A DNA stretch of 64,000 nucleotides from [Mycobacterium] stephanolepidis (lineage in GTDB: Bacteria; Actinomycetota; Actinomycetes; Mycobacteriales; Mycobacteriaceae), in assembly GCF_002356335.1 (NCBI RefSeq), contig NZ_AP018165.1, forward strand, positions 682,001 to 746,000, read 5' to 3'. The notes beneath the pieces were generated by a model, which was not told where the DNA came from, did no database searches, and saw nothing but the letters and a program-made list of their open reading frames with translations. The translations under genes and the position numbers were made by a program. This document shows positions 17,000 to 25,835 of the stretch, in pieces. Position 1 is the first letter of the stretch. The number at the start of each line of letters is the position of its first letter.

Positions 17000-17677
17000 T
17001 CAGAGCGACGTCAGGTGATCGTGACCCTGTCCCTCTGGCGGCAGGGTGCCGGTCACCTGGAAGATGACCCGGCGGGCGACCTCCACCGCGTGGTCGGCGA
17101 AGCGCTCGTAGAAGCGGCCCAGCAGCGTCACGTCGACGGCCGCGGCCACTCCGTGCCTCCACTCACGGTCCATCAGGACGGTGAACAGATGCCGGTGCAG
17201 GTCGTCCATCGCATCGTCTTCTTCATTGATGCGGGCGGCCTTTTCCGGGTCGCGAGTCAGTAGCACTTCTTGCGCGCTATTACCCAAATCGACTGCGACT
17301 CGGCCCATCTCGGCGAAGTACCCGTTGACCTCTTCGGGCAGGGCGTGCTGCGGGTGGCGGCGCCGGGCGATCTTGGCGACATGCAGGGCCAGAGCGCCCA
17401 TCCGGTCCACGTCGGCGACAATCTGGATGCTGCTGACAACCTCGCGGAGATCTCCGGCCACGGGAGCTTGCAGGGCCAAGATGGCGAAGGCGTTCTCCTC
17501 GGCGGCGGCGCTCATCGCGGTGATCTGTTCGTGGTCGGAGATGACCTGCTCGGCGAGGACGAGATCGGCCTGCAGCAGTGCACGAGTGGCCCGCTCCATG
17601 GCGGTTCCGGCCAACCCACACATCTCCCCCAGCTGTGCCGATAGTGAGGACAGCTGCTCCTGAAACGCGGTACGCAT
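17000..17677 (-). CDS. phoU: Phosphate-signalling protein PhoU (PhoY)
   Basis: A 225-residue all-helical protein with the two PhoU repeats: [31 protein letters not shown] and a second repeat around [20 protein letters not shown]. The metal-binding-type acidic patch and the [19 protein letters not shown] end are typical. In mycobacteria PhoY proteins link the Pst system to SenX3-RegX3 so that the pathway is off when phosphate is ample. It lies opposite the pst operon as Rv0821c does, and has its own PHO box upstream (17722-17738). Confidence 0.93.
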   Translation of the reverse strand: MRTAFQEQLSSLSAQLGEMCGLAGTAMERATRALLQADLVLAEQVISDHEQITAMSAAAEENAFAILALQAPVAGDLREVVSSIQIVADVDRMGALALHVAKIARRRHPQHALPEEVNGYFAEMGRVAVDLGNSAQEVLLTRDPEKAARINEEDDAMDDLHRHLFTVLMDREWRHGVAAAVDVTLLGRFYERFADHAVEVARRVIFQVTGTLPPEGQGHDHLTSL

Positions 17678-17721
17678 GGATCAAGCCTACGGACCCGCCG
17701 TCGTTGAGTCATGGCCCTGGC

Positions 17722-17738
17722 GTGAACGGCGAGTGAAT
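17722..17738 (-). promoter_or_regulatory. PHO box (RegX3-type site) upstream of phoU
   Basis: Read on the minus strand the site is ATTCAC, TCGCC spacer, GTTCAC: an 11-bp-period direct repeat like the one before pstS. It ends about 45 nt before the phoU start, a suitable place for an activator. Confidence 0.65.
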
Positions 17739-17789
17739 GCCGCCACAGGTTCCGTGGAAGAAACTGAGAGCAGCGTCTAAATAGACGGA

Positions 17790-20105
17790 CTATCCGCAGG
17801 TAGCGTCGCCGGCGTTCACGACCGTCAGGTCCATGGGGAGCTCGGCGGGTGCCATCGCGCCCGAGGACAGCTGTAGCGGCACGGTCGATCCGGCGGCGGG
17901 CGGAGCCTGCAGGTTCGCGGTGGAGGCGTAGTCGCTGCCGAGGACCACACGCACGGTGGTTTGCGCGCCGTTGATTCGCTGGAGCTTGGCACCGCCGAAG
18001 GAGGCGGCAACGGTCGCGGCCTGCTGCTCGTGCCCTGGCGAGAAGAAGACTGTGGTGGAGGGCAGGGCGGACGGATAGTCGTCGGTGGTGGTGATGCCGA
18101 ATCCATAGTGGGTCAATTGGCTCGCGGCCGACGCTGCCAGGCCCGTTTGGCCCGTGCTGTTGGACACGTGCACATTGATCTCGCTGGGCTCGGTGGTCAC
18201 CAGGTCGACGGGCTCACTCGGCGTGGCGGCCGGAGTTGGTGTGGCGGTGGATGTTTCGCCGAGCTCGCTTGCGGCTCCGTGCTCGCTGGACGCCAATGTG
18301 GTGTCCTGGGTGGTGGTGCCGGGCATCGGAACGCGGGTGCCGTCGGGCTGCAGCTCGCCGGGCAGCGGATTGTCATTGATGATGGCGTCGAAGATCTTTC
18401 GGATGTCGGTGGTGCGGGGCGTCTCGTTGCCCTCGGAATCGGTGCCGTCGGTCGGCACCGTCAGGAAGGTGATTCGCCCGGCCTTCACGTCCTGGAGCGA
18501 CTGCCCCAGGTCCACAAGGTCTTTGGTCCTGATGTTGTCGACGTAGGAGTCGTCGATGAAGGTGTTCACGACGTTGTTGAGCTTGCTCAACGAGAAGAAC
18601 GTGTTGTGCGAGATCATCGAACGCAGCAGGGACGACAGGAACAATTGCTGGCGCTTGATGCGTCCGTAATCGCCGTTGTATTCGGTGGTGACCTGACGTG
18701 CGCGGACGTACTGCAGGGCTGTATGCCCGTCAATCGTTTGGCGCCCAGCGTTTTCCAGTACCGTGCCCAGCTCGTAATCCTCGATCGGCGTGGGTGTGCA
18801 CACCTCGACGCCGCCTAGTGCATCGACCATCTTGGAGAAGCCGGCGAAGTCCACCCCGAGGAAGCGGTTGATGTTCAACCCCGACATCTTCTGGATGACC
18901 TTGACCAGACATTTGGGTCCGCCGAATGCGAATGCCGAATTGAGTTTGGTTTCGGTGTACGCCTTATCGGGTCCGTAGGACCGGGTGTCCTCGTTCCAGA
19001 CCTCGCAGAGTGTCGGCTGGATCGCCAGGTCGCGCGGGAAAGACACGACCGCGACGCGCTTACGGTTCGCCGGGATGTTGACCAACATGATGGTGTCCGA
19101 GCGTGTGCCTTCGGCGTCGGAGGTGTCTCCGGCTCCCATGTTGCTATTGGCGCCCGCCCGGGTGTCCACGCCGATGATCAGGAAGTTTTCGTCGCCGTAT
19201 TGAGCGTTGGGATCGCGAATGTCGTGAGAGTTCGGGTCCAGCGCCTCGACGCGGTTGAGTCTGTTGTTCTTGACATTGCTCCACTGCCACGCGCCACCGG
19301 TCAGGGCCAGGGAGCACACCGCGACGACGGCGGCGATGGAGCGCCCGAAGTAGATGGGCCGCCGCGAGCGCTTGGGCTCAGGTTCCTGAACAAAGGCTTC
19401 CGGATTACCCACCCGGATCGGGATGGCGCGGGTGTCGATGTTGTCGTCCAGATTCGATGCCCGTATGCGGCGTGCTGCGGCCTTGTCGTAGAGGGGGGCG
19501 TCATCGGGGTAGTCCACAAAGTCGGGATGTTCATCGACCGATTCTTCGGGTTGGTGATCGAGACGGGGTGTCTTCTGCGGCACCTGCGGCAGCACATCGG
19601 TGTGGCTCTCGTCGGCGATCGGCCCGGGAGCGGGCTCCTCGGCGCGGTCCTCGTCCTCTGAGCGAGCATGCCGCCGCGATCGGCGTCCACCGCCGGCACC
19701 CTCACGGGCCAGCAGGTCGGCCACCGACAGGGAGTGTGATCCGGTCTCGTGTGCCGACGGCGGGGTCGCCTCCGGTGCGCGAGTCGGCTTCGCTCCGCCG
19801 GGAGCCGGTCGGGGAGGCCGTGCGGCCTGTCGGGGTGCGGGCCGGGGAGGGGGAGTCGAGGGCTCGGCGCGCTGCGTCTCGCGTACCGACTGCTCGATCT
19901 CCAAACGCCGCGTCCACTCGTCGTCGGTGGGGTCTGGCAGTGAGTGACTCAGGGCCGGCGGCGGTGTCCACGGTGTGTTGGACCGTTCCGGCGCCACGTC
20001 GATGTCAGGATGACTGCCAACGGGCTCGATGGCGCGTTCCCATGGGGCCGCGCCATATGCGCGTGGTTGGGCAGGAGTGGCGTTGGGGCCATCACCCATG
20101 TTCAA
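17790..20105 (-). CDS. LytR-CpsA-Psr (LCP) family protein with LytR_C domain
   Basis: A 771-residue protein. The first 260 residues are Pro/Arg/Glu-rich and disordered, then one transmembrane helix (SIAAVVAVCSLALTGGAW) anchors an external LCP domain with FLIIGVDTRAG, SDTIMLVNI, VAVVSFPRDLAI and YVRARQV. The C-terminal LytR_C domain starts near EINVHVSNSTGQTGLAAS. LCP enzymes transfer arabinogalactan from its lipid carrier to peptidoglycan. The protein is the Rv0822c-type member, with an unusually long cytoplasmic N-terminus that may be a phosphorylation or interaction region. Upstream of it, toward dus, are 141 nt without a gene. Confidence 0.88.
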   Translation of the reverse strand: MNMGDGPNATPAQPRAYGAAPWERAIEPVGSHPDIDVAPERSNTPWTPPPALSHSLPDPTDDEWTRRLEIEQSVRETQRAEPSTPPPRPAPRQAARPPRPAPGGAKPTRAPEATPPSAHETGSHSLSVADLLAREGAGGGRRSRRHARSEDEDRAEEPAPGPIADESHTDVLPQVPQKTPRLDHQPEESVDEHPDFVDYPDDAPLYDKAAARRIRASNLDDNIDTRAIPIRVGNPEAFVQEPEPKRSRRPIYFGRSIAAVVAVCSLALTGGAWQWSNVKNNRLNRVEALDPNSHDIRDPNAQYGDENFLIIGVDTRAGANSNMGAGDTSDAEGTRSDTIMLVNIPANRKRVAVVSFPRDLAIQPTLCEVWNEDTRSYGPDKAYTETKLNSAFAFGGPKCLVKVIQKMSGLNINRFLGVDFAGFSKMVDALGGVEVCTPTPIEDYELGTVLENAGRQTIDGHTALQYVRARQVTTEYNGDYGRIKRQQLFLSSLLRSMISHNTFFSLSKLNNVVNTFIDDSYVDNIRTKDLVDLGQSLQDVKAGRITFLTVPTDGTDSEGNETPRTTDIRKIFDAIINDNPLPGELQPDGTRVPMPGTTTQDTTLASSEHGAASELGETSTATPTPAATPSEPVDLVTTEPSEINVHVSNSTGQTGLAASAASQLTHYGFGITTTDDYPSALPSTTVFFSPGHEQQAATVAASFGGAKLQRINGAQTTVRVVLGSDYASTANLQAPPAAGSTVPLQLSSGAMAPAELPMDLTVVNAGDATCG

Positions 20106-20246
20106 CCTCGCTTAAGACGTCTGGACAGTTGCAAGTACACGGCACACCGGCAGCACATAGCGCCGTGCCCGGGGCACGGTCGTCGTCACATGCTACTGAG
20201 CATTGCCGCAGATCACCATGCCCAGTGACCGAGATGTGACCCCACG

Positions 20247-21422
20247 TCACCCGCCAGAGTGCATGACATCGGCGGCCGAGGGAACAGTGCAATCGTCGGG
20301 GTCATTGAGCCAGCCATCGGGTAGCGACACCTTGCCCGGTGACCCTTGGCGCCCACGGGGACCGTTTCCGCCTTCGGGGAAAGGCGCGGTGGCGTCCAGC
20401 TGATGGAGAAGGGTGTCCAGCTCGGCGAGGGTACTGACGAGTGCGAGTGCGCGGCGTAGGTCTCCACCGGCCGGGAAGCCGTGCAGATACCACGCGATGT
20501 GCTTGCGCATATCGCGCAACGCCTTGTCTTCCCCGAAATGGTCGACGAGCAACACTGCATGACGCCGCATGATGTCCGTGACCTGACCGAGATTCGGAGG
20601 CTCTGGAATCGTCTGACCGTTGAATACGGCACTCAGCTCCGCGAAGAGCCAGGGGCGGCCGAGGCAACCGCGACCGATGACAACACCGTCGCAGCCCGTC
20701 TGCTCCATCATGACGACTGCATCGGCGGCGTCGAAAATGTCGCCGTTCCCGAGGACGGGGATGGTTGTCACGTGATTCTTGAGTGCGGCGATCTGGTTCC
20801 AGTCGGCGGCGCCGGAGTAACGCTGCGAGGCGGTACGGGCATGTAGCGCGACGGCCGCAGCACCCTCTGCCTCGGCGATGGCTCCGGCATCCAGATGGGT
20901 GTGGTGGTCGTCGTCGATGCCGACACGGAACTTGACCGTCACCGGTATGTCGGTGCCCTCGGTGGCGCGTACGGCGGCGGAGACGATCTGGCCGAACAGT
21001 CGCCGTTTATAGGGAAGCGCGGCGCCTCCGCCATTTCGGGTGACCTTGGGTACCGGGCAGCCGAAGTTCATATCGATGTGGTCGGCGAGATTCTCGTCGA
21101 CCACCATCTTGGCGGCGCGGTAGGTCGTTTCCGGATCTACCGAATAGAGCTGCAGCGAGCGTGGCGACTCTTCGGGGGAGAAGGTGGTCATGTGCAGGGT
21201 GACGGGGTGGCGTTCGGCGAGCGCCCGTGCGGTCACCATTTCGCAGACATACAGTCCGCTCACGGTGCCGGTAGTGGCCAGCTCCAGCTCCCGGCACAAC
21301 GTCCGGAACGCTACGTTGGTGACACCCGCCATCGGTGCCAGTACGACCGGGCTGGGTAATGCCAAAGACCCGATCCGCAGTTGGTGGGATCGGGCCTTCG
21401 GGAGGTCGACGGATGCGGTCAC
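20247..21422 (-). CDS. dusB: tRNA-dihydrouridine synthase (DusB-like)
   Basis: A 391-residue flavoenzyme that reduces uridine to dihydrouridine in the tRNA D loop. It shows the FMN barrel opening VVLAPMAGVTNVAFRTLCRE, the substrate/catalytic segment DMNFGCPVPKVTRNGGGAALP with the active cysteine, HARTASQRYSG, PVLGNGDIF and GVVIGRGCLGRPWLF. Starts at GTG 21422. It is 11 nt downstream of desA1 in the same orientation, as in the Rv0823c-Rv0824c pair, and may be co-transcribed with it. Confidence 0.93.
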   Translation of the reverse strand: MTASVDLPKARSHQLRIGSLALPSPVVLAPMAGVTNVAFRTLCRELELATTGTVSGLYVCEMVTARALAERHPVTLHMTTFSPEESPRSLQLYSVDPETTYRAAKMVVDENLADHIDMNFGCPVPKVTRNGGGAALPYKRRLFGQIVSAAVRATEGTDIPVTVKFRVGIDDDHHTHLDAGAIAEAEGAAAVALHARTASQRYSGAADWNQIAALKNHVTTIPVLGNGDIFDAADAVVMMEQTGCDGVVIGRGCLGRPWLFAELSAVFNGQTIPEPPNLGQVTDIMRRHAVLLVDHFGEDKALRDMRKHIAWYLHGFPAGGDLRRALALVSTLAELDTLLHQLDATAPFPEGGNGPRGRQGSPGKVSLPDGWLNDPDDCTVPSAADVMHSGG

Positions 21423-21433
21423 GTGTCAGTCGA

Positions 21434-22444
21434 TTAGACGCTGATCGCTTCCCTGGCGGCCTTGGCGGCGTTGCGTTCGGCGCGTTTGGCCTGGCGCTCC
21501 AGGTACTTGGCTTTGACTTCTTCGAAGTCTTCGGAGGTCGTCCTGAGATCGCCGATGATGCGTTCGACACCCGCGCGGTACTCGTCGCCCTCGCCGTTGA
21601 TGTCGTCACGATCGAAGATGCGCCACTTGCGCAGCACCGGCAGCACCACCTCATCGAGGTGGGATTGCGGGTCGTAGACACCGCCGGTGGCGATGGTGAC
21701 CGCGTTACGGCGGAAGCCGGGAATCGTATAACCGGGCATCTTGAAGTTGTCGAGAACCCGGAAGATGGACTTCATGGCCTGGTTCGGGGCGATCTTGAGA
21801 CCGGCCTCGACCATGTTGCGGTAGAAGATCATGTGCAGGTTCTCATCGGTGGAGATGCGCTTGAGCAGCTCATCGGCGATGGGCTCGGCGCAGGCCTTTC
21901 CGGTGTTGCGGTGCGAGACACGGGTGGCCAGCTCCTGGAACGTCACGTACACCACCGAGTCGAACAGGCTCTCGGCGAAGAGCTCCTCGCCGCCCTGGCG
22001 GTTCTGGCCGGGGGAGAACCCGCGGGTCATCTGCTCCACGCGCAGCTTCTCGAGTTCGATCGGGTCCACCGAGCGGGTCACCACGAGGTAGTCGCGGATG
22101 GCGATGCCGTGGCGGTTCTCCTCGGCGGTCCACCTGTTCACCCAGGTACCCCAGGGTCCGTCCATGGTGAAGTTCATGGCGATCTCGCGGTGATACGAGG
22201 GCAGGTTGTCCTCGGTCAGCAGGTTGGTGATCATGGCGACCTTGGCCAGCTCGGAGAGCTTGGACTGCTCGGGGTCCCAGTCCTGTCCGCCTAGAGCCTT
22301 GTAGTTCTTGCCCTCTGACCAGGGGACATAGTCATGCGGGTTCCAGTCCTTGGTGACGCCGAGGTGGCGATGGACATTCTCCTCGACCACGGGCTCAAGC
22401 TCATGGAGCAGCTCCAGGTCGGTGAATTCCTTCTGCATGGACAT
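21434..22444 (-). CDS. desA1: Acyl-[ACP] desaturase DesA1
   Basis: A 336-residue soluble di-iron desaturase. The two iron-binding motifs are visible: TAEENRHG in the middle and STDENLHMIFYRN later, matching the EExxH pair of plant-type acyl-ACP desaturases. DesA1 introduces a double bond in long acyl chains for mycolic acid synthesis. N-terminus MSMQKEFTDLELLHELEPVVEE is the family's usual start. The 206-nt gap upstream, shared with a divergent secreted-protein gene, holds its promoter; I see no clear operator there. Confidence 0.93.
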   Translation of the reverse strand: MSMQKEFTDLELLHELEPVVEENVHRHLGVTKDWNPHDYVPWSEGKNYKALGGQDWDPEQSKLSELAKVAMITNLLTEDNLPSYHREIAMNFTMDGPWGTWVNRWTAEENRHGIAIRDYLVVTRSVDPIELEKLRVEQMTRGFSPGQNRQGGEELFAESLFDSVVYVTFQELATRVSHRNTGKACAEPIADELLKRISTDENLHMIFYRNMVEAGLKIAPNQAMKSIFRVLDNFKMPGYTIPGFRRNAVTIATGGVYDPQSHLDEVVLPVLRKWRIFDRDDINGEGDEYRAGVERIIGDLRTTSEDFEEVKAKYLERQAKRAERNAAKAAREAISV

Positions 22445-22650
22445 CCCTCAGGTTCGACAGAGTTATCTGTATCTGGAAGTTGCAGTCAATATATCTGTAA
22501 ACGGCGGTTGCATACAAGTGGGTGGACTGTGGTGCACAACAACCTGCCCGCGGGCCTTCTGGCGTGCGGATGAAGGCATTTCTCGTTCGAGCTGCGAGGC
22601 CTGTACACCCGCAGTATGCTTGCTGACAACCCAAGGTGGAGGTGTAACCA

Positions 22651-22998
22651 GTGAAGTCGGTAGTCAACGCGGCCATTGTCACGGTTGCGGGTGCGGGTTT
22701 TTCGTTGGCGATGGCGGGGCTGGCCCATGCGGGTGGTCCGACCGATACCACCGGGCAGTTCTACAGCGACGCCTCCTCGACCCTGAAGGGCGAGGGCTAC
22801 ACGGTCGTTGTGGCCGGTCGCTCCGGTGATCAGGTAGGCCTGGACAACTGTCTTGTCTCGCACCAGGAAGCGTTCACCGTCAAGAAGGGTCAGGACGACC
22901 GCGGAAAGATGGTTCATGTGACCCTGCGCTGCTACAAGGCGGAGGTCGCGGCGGCTAAGAAGGCTGCCGAGGAGAAGGCGAAGTCTGCGGCGGCGTAG
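22651..22998 (+). CDS. Small secreted protein, Cys pair and Lys/Ala tail
   Basis: A 115-residue exported protein from GTG 22651. The signal peptide ends LAHAGG; the mature part includes LKGEGYTVVVAGRSG, two cysteines (DNCLVS and LRCYKA) and a charged Ala/Lys/Glu helix at the end. It resembles the small protein at 57184 (LKAKGYRVIVSKSG, one Cys pair), so the window carries two members of this exported family. Its 3' end overlaps the convergent TetR gene by 44 bp. Function unknown. Confidence 0.72.
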   Translation: MKSVVNAAIVTVAGAGFSLAMAGLAHAGGPTDTTGQFYSDASSTLKGEGYTVVVAGRSGDQVGLDNCLVSHQEAFTVKKGQDDRGKMVHVTLRCYKAEVAAAKKAAEEKAKSAAA

Positions 22999-23605
22999 TC
23001 GACCCAGCTGTCGCCGGCGTCGAGTTCGCGCCCTGTAGCAGTATCTGCACGCAGTAATCCACGAACCGCTGGCGTTCCACTTTCAGCTCCTCATTCAGGT
23101 ATCCCCTGAAAAGGCTTGTCAGCGCCCCGACCAAACTGGTCGCGACCAGCTGTTGCTGCACCTCGTCGGCCAGATTGGTGCTGAGCTTTCCCTGCAGCAG
23201 CGCGACGAATCGTGGCAGCCAGTCGTAACCGGACTCCGAGAGTGTCGGCTCAAATGTCGGCGCTATCAGGAGAACTCGCCCCATGGTGGGTTCGTCCACC
23301 ATCAGCCGGACGAAAGCGTCGACACCCTCGTGTGCCGATCGCGCGCCGCTGAGCGCCTCGATCGCGCGAAATCCGACGTGGTCGTAGACAGCGCGAACGA
23401 AGGTGTCTCGGTCGGAGAAGTTCTCGTAGAAGTACCGCTCGGTCATGCCGGCGGATCGACATACGGCACGGACGGTGACGGCCGGCCGGGGGCTCAGGCC
23501 GAGTAGTCGCACGCCGGCTGCCATGAGCTCGCGCCGCCGCTCATCGGCGCGCTCGGCCGCCGAGACGCCCGCCCAGCTACGTCGCTGCGCTTGACCGTTC
23601 GTCAC
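22955..23605 (-). CDS. TetR-family regulator (Rv0825c-like)
   Basis: A 216-residue regulator. The N-terminal helix-turn-helix lies around LSPRPAVTVRAVCRSAGMTERYFYENFSDRDTFVRAVYD; the C-terminal ligand domain is not further classifiable. It is divergent from the MpaB-like gene at 23680 and a palindrome (TGACAA-N6-TTGTCA, 23631-23648) lies between them, so it probably represses that gene and itself. The last 44 bp overlap the end of the convergent secreted-protein gene. Confidence 0.85.
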   Translation of the reverse strand: MTNGQAQRRSWAGVSAAERADERRRELMAAGVRLLGLSPRPAVTVRAVCRSAGMTERYFYENFSDRDTFVRAVYDHVGFRAIEALSGARSAHEGVDAFVRLMVDEPTMGRVLLIAPTFEPTLSESGYDWLPRFVALLQGKLSTNLADEVQQQLVATSLVGALTSLFRGYLNEELKVERQRFVDYCVQILLQGANSTPATAGSTTPPQTSPSPRQPS

Positions 23606-23630
23606 GGGCCTCCTAATCTGATATCAAAGT

Positions 23631-23648
23631 TGACAACCTTGATTGTCA
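23631..23648. promoter_or_regulatory. Palindromic operator between TetR and MpaB-like genes
   Basis: TGACAA, CCTTGA spacer, TTGTCA: perfect 6-bp arms centred in the 74-nt divergent region. It is a good candidate for the TetR binding site controlling both directions. Confidence 0.55.
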
Positions 23649-23679
23649 CTATACGTCGAACTGCAATGGAGCGTTCCGA

Positions 23680-24690
23680 ATGGTCAACGATATGTCCGAG
23701 CTCGCCCAGTCTGCCGCGGAATCCGGTGCGTTCGTGTCGGGCTGCCCGGTGAGTCACGGTGCGGGTTCGTCGACCACCGTGCCACTCGGCCCGGAATCTT
23801 TGACGTGGAAGTACTTCGGCGATTGGCGGGGTGTACTGCAAGGCCCCTATGCCGGGTCCATGCAGAACATGCATCCACAGTTGGGCGCGGCCGTCGAGCA
23901 GCACTCCCTCTTCTTCCGGGAACGTTGGCAGCGGCTTCTGCGCTCGTTGTATCCGATCGGTGGCGTCGTGTTCGACGGGGATCGCGCACCGATTACGGGC
24001 GCCGAGGTGCGCGACTATCACGTCAACATCAAGGGAGTCGACGATCAGGGGCGCCGGTACAGCGCACTCAATCCGGACGTCTTCTACTGGGCCCACGCAA
24101 CCTTCTTCATGGGCACGATCGTCGTCGCGGACTGGCTCAGCGGCGGTATCGGTGAGGCCGAGAAGCGTCAGCTCTTCGATGAGCACATCACGTGGTACCG
24201 GATGTATGGCATGAGTATGCGGCCAGTGCCGAAGACCTGGGAGGATTTCCAGGAGTACTGGGATCACATGTGCATCAACGTCTTAGAGGACAACAAGGCC
24301 ACGCGAGATGTGCTCGACCTGACAACTTTGGCGGTGCCGCCGTTTGCGCCCTGGATTCCCGAGGGGCTGTGGCGGTTCCAACGACGTTTGGTGGCGCCGA
24401 TGTTTGTGTGGCTGACCGTTGGGCTGTACCACCCGGCCGTTCGGGAACGTTTCGGCTATACCTGGTCTGCGCGCGACGAATGGTGGCACCGCAAGTTCGG
24501 GCAGGCCGTCAATGTGCTCTTCACATTCGTGCCCGAGCGAAAGCGGCGTCACCCCCGCGCCCGCGCCGGATGGGATCGCGCGGTCGGGCGTATATCGGCG
24601 GATGCGCCGCTGCCGCAGACCCCGGATCGAAACCTGCCGCCGCTGGATACCTGGGGCAGTCCTAACCATTACAACCCGAAGGTCTCCTGA
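23680..24690 (+). CDS. MpaB-like oxygenase family protein (DUF2236), copy 1
   Basis: A 336-residue protein of the DUF2236/MpaB heme-oxygenase-like family, probably cytosolic or membrane-associated. Shared features with copy 2 at 24797 include SGCPVSHG near the N-terminus, LGPESLTWK, AMQNMHP-type MQNMHPQLGAAVEQHS, DVFYWAHATFF, QLFDEHITWYRMYGMSMRPVP and the end NHYNPKVS. The conserved histidines in WAHATF and DEHITWY may bind heme, as in Lcp and MpaB relatives. Substrate unknown. Starts at ATG 23680 (or 23692). Equivalent to Rv0826 by position. Confidence 0.78.
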   Translation: MVNDMSELAQSAAESGAFVSGCPVSHGAGSSTTVPLGPESLTWKYFGDWRGVLQGPYAGSMQNMHPQLGAAVEQHSLFFRERWQRLLRSLYPIGGVVFDGDRAPITGAEVRDYHVNIKGVDDQGRRYSALNPDVFYWAHATFFMGTIVVADWLSGGIGEAEKRQLFDEHITWYRMYGMSMRPVPKTWEDFQEYWDHMCINVLEDNKATRDVLDLTTLAVPPFAPWIPEGLWRFQRRLVAPMFVWLTVGLYHPAVRERFGYTWSARDEWWHRKFGQAVNVLFTFVPERKRRHPRARAGWDRAVGRISADAPLPQTPDRNLPPLDTWGSPNHYNPKVS

Positions 24691-24750
24691 ACTCTGGTTA
24701 TTTTTGGTGCTTGACGTCACCACATCGGGGCTCTTAGTCTCAAGACACAT

Positions 24751-24766
24751 CTGAATCCAGATTCAG
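24751..24766. promoter_or_regulatory. CTGAATC-CA-GATTCAG palindrome upstream of MpaB-like copy 2
   Basis: Seven-base perfect arms around a 2-base centre, 31 nt before the start of the second MpaB-like gene. Its sequence differs from the operator at 23631, so the second copy may answer to a different regulator. Confidence 0.5.
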
Positions 24767-24796
24767 TTTCTGAGATGGGCTACGACGGAGCGGGTC

Positions 24797-25780
24797 ATGA
24801 CCGATGGCGAGATCAATTCCCTGACGGCAGGGTGTCCTGTCTCGCACGGTTCTGATCGATCGGTGGTTATGCCGCTGGGGCCCGATTCGTTGACCTGGAA
24901 GCTCACGGCGGACTGGTCCGGAATGTTGATGGGCACGTACGCCACCGCGATGCAGAACATGCACCCCAAACTCGGTGCCGCCGTCGAGGAGCACTCGACT
25001 TTCCTGCGTGAGCGGTGGGAGCGCCTTCTGCGCTCCCTGTATCCGATCACCGGTGTGGTCTTCGATGCGGACCGGGCGCCGGCGACCGGCGCAGAGGTGC
25101 GCAGCTATCACATCGGTATCAAAGGTGTTGATAGTCAAGGGCGCCGCTACAGCGCATTGGATCCCGATGTCTTCTATTGGGCGCACGCAACCTTCTTCAA
25201 GTCGCTGCTGCTCTCCGTGGAGCGGTTGGGTGGGGGCCTATCGGAAGCGCAGAAGCGCCAGCTTTTCGACGAGCACATCGTCTGGTACCAGATGTACGGC
25301 ATGAGCATGCGGCCCGTGCCGGCCAGCTGGGAGGAGTTCCAGGTGTACTGGGATCACATGTGTGCCAACGTCTTAGAGGACAACAAGGCCACACGTGACC
25401 TGCTGGACTTCGCCCAGTTGCCCAAACCGCCATTCCTGCCGCTGCTGCCGAACTGGATGTGGCGATTGACTCTTCCTGTCTTCACTCGGTTCTCTGAGTG
25501 GGTGATGGTTGGGATGTTCGATGATCCGGTGCGACAGCGACTGGGGTACATCTGGACCGATCGTGATGAGCGGCGCCTGGAGCTGTTGGGCCGGGTGAAC
25601 CACGCGGTCTTCAGGCTCGTGCCCTTCCGGTGGAGAAAGCATCCGCGCGCGCGAGCGGGTTGGGACCGGGCAACCGGACGGGCGCCCGCCACCGCGCCGT
25701 TGCCGCAGGCGTCAGCCCGCTATCTGCCGCCGGTGGAGTTGCGCGACAGCCCCCACCATTACAGCCCCAAGGTGTCCTAG
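24797..25780 (+). CDS. MpaB-like oxygenase family protein (DUF2236), copy 2
   Basis: A 327-residue paralogue of the preceding gene, strongly similar along its whole length (AGCPVSHGSDRS, LGPDSLTWKLTADW, MQNMHPKLGAAVEEHS, YWAHATFF, DEHIVWYQMYGMSMRPVP, HHYSPKVS). The largest difference is the C-terminal third, where helices around LPVFTRFSEWVMVGMF replace those of copy 1. It has its own 106-nt upstream region with a palindrome. Tandem duplication with separate control suggests two related substrates or conditions. Function otherwise unknown. Confidence 0.78.
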   Translation: MTDGEINSLTAGCPVSHGSDRSVVMPLGPDSLTWKLTADWSGMLMGTYATAMQNMHPKLGAAVEEHSTFLRERWERLLRSLYPITGVVFDADRAPATGAEVRSYHIGIKGVDSQGRRYSALDPDVFYWAHATFFKSLLLSVERLGGGLSEAQKRQLFDEHIVWYQMYGMSMRPVPASWEEFQVYWDHMCANVLEDNKATRDLLDFAQLPKPPFLPLLPNWMWRLTLPVFTRFSEWVMVGMFDDPVRQRLGYIWTDRDERRLELLGRVNHAVFRLVPFRWRKHPRARAGWDRATGRAPATAPLPQASARYLPPVELRDSPHHYSPKVS

Positions 25781-25835
25781 CCGTTGTTTGTCTTTCGCCG
25801 GTGACACCGCGTTCTTAGTGCCATGATTTCTGCTC

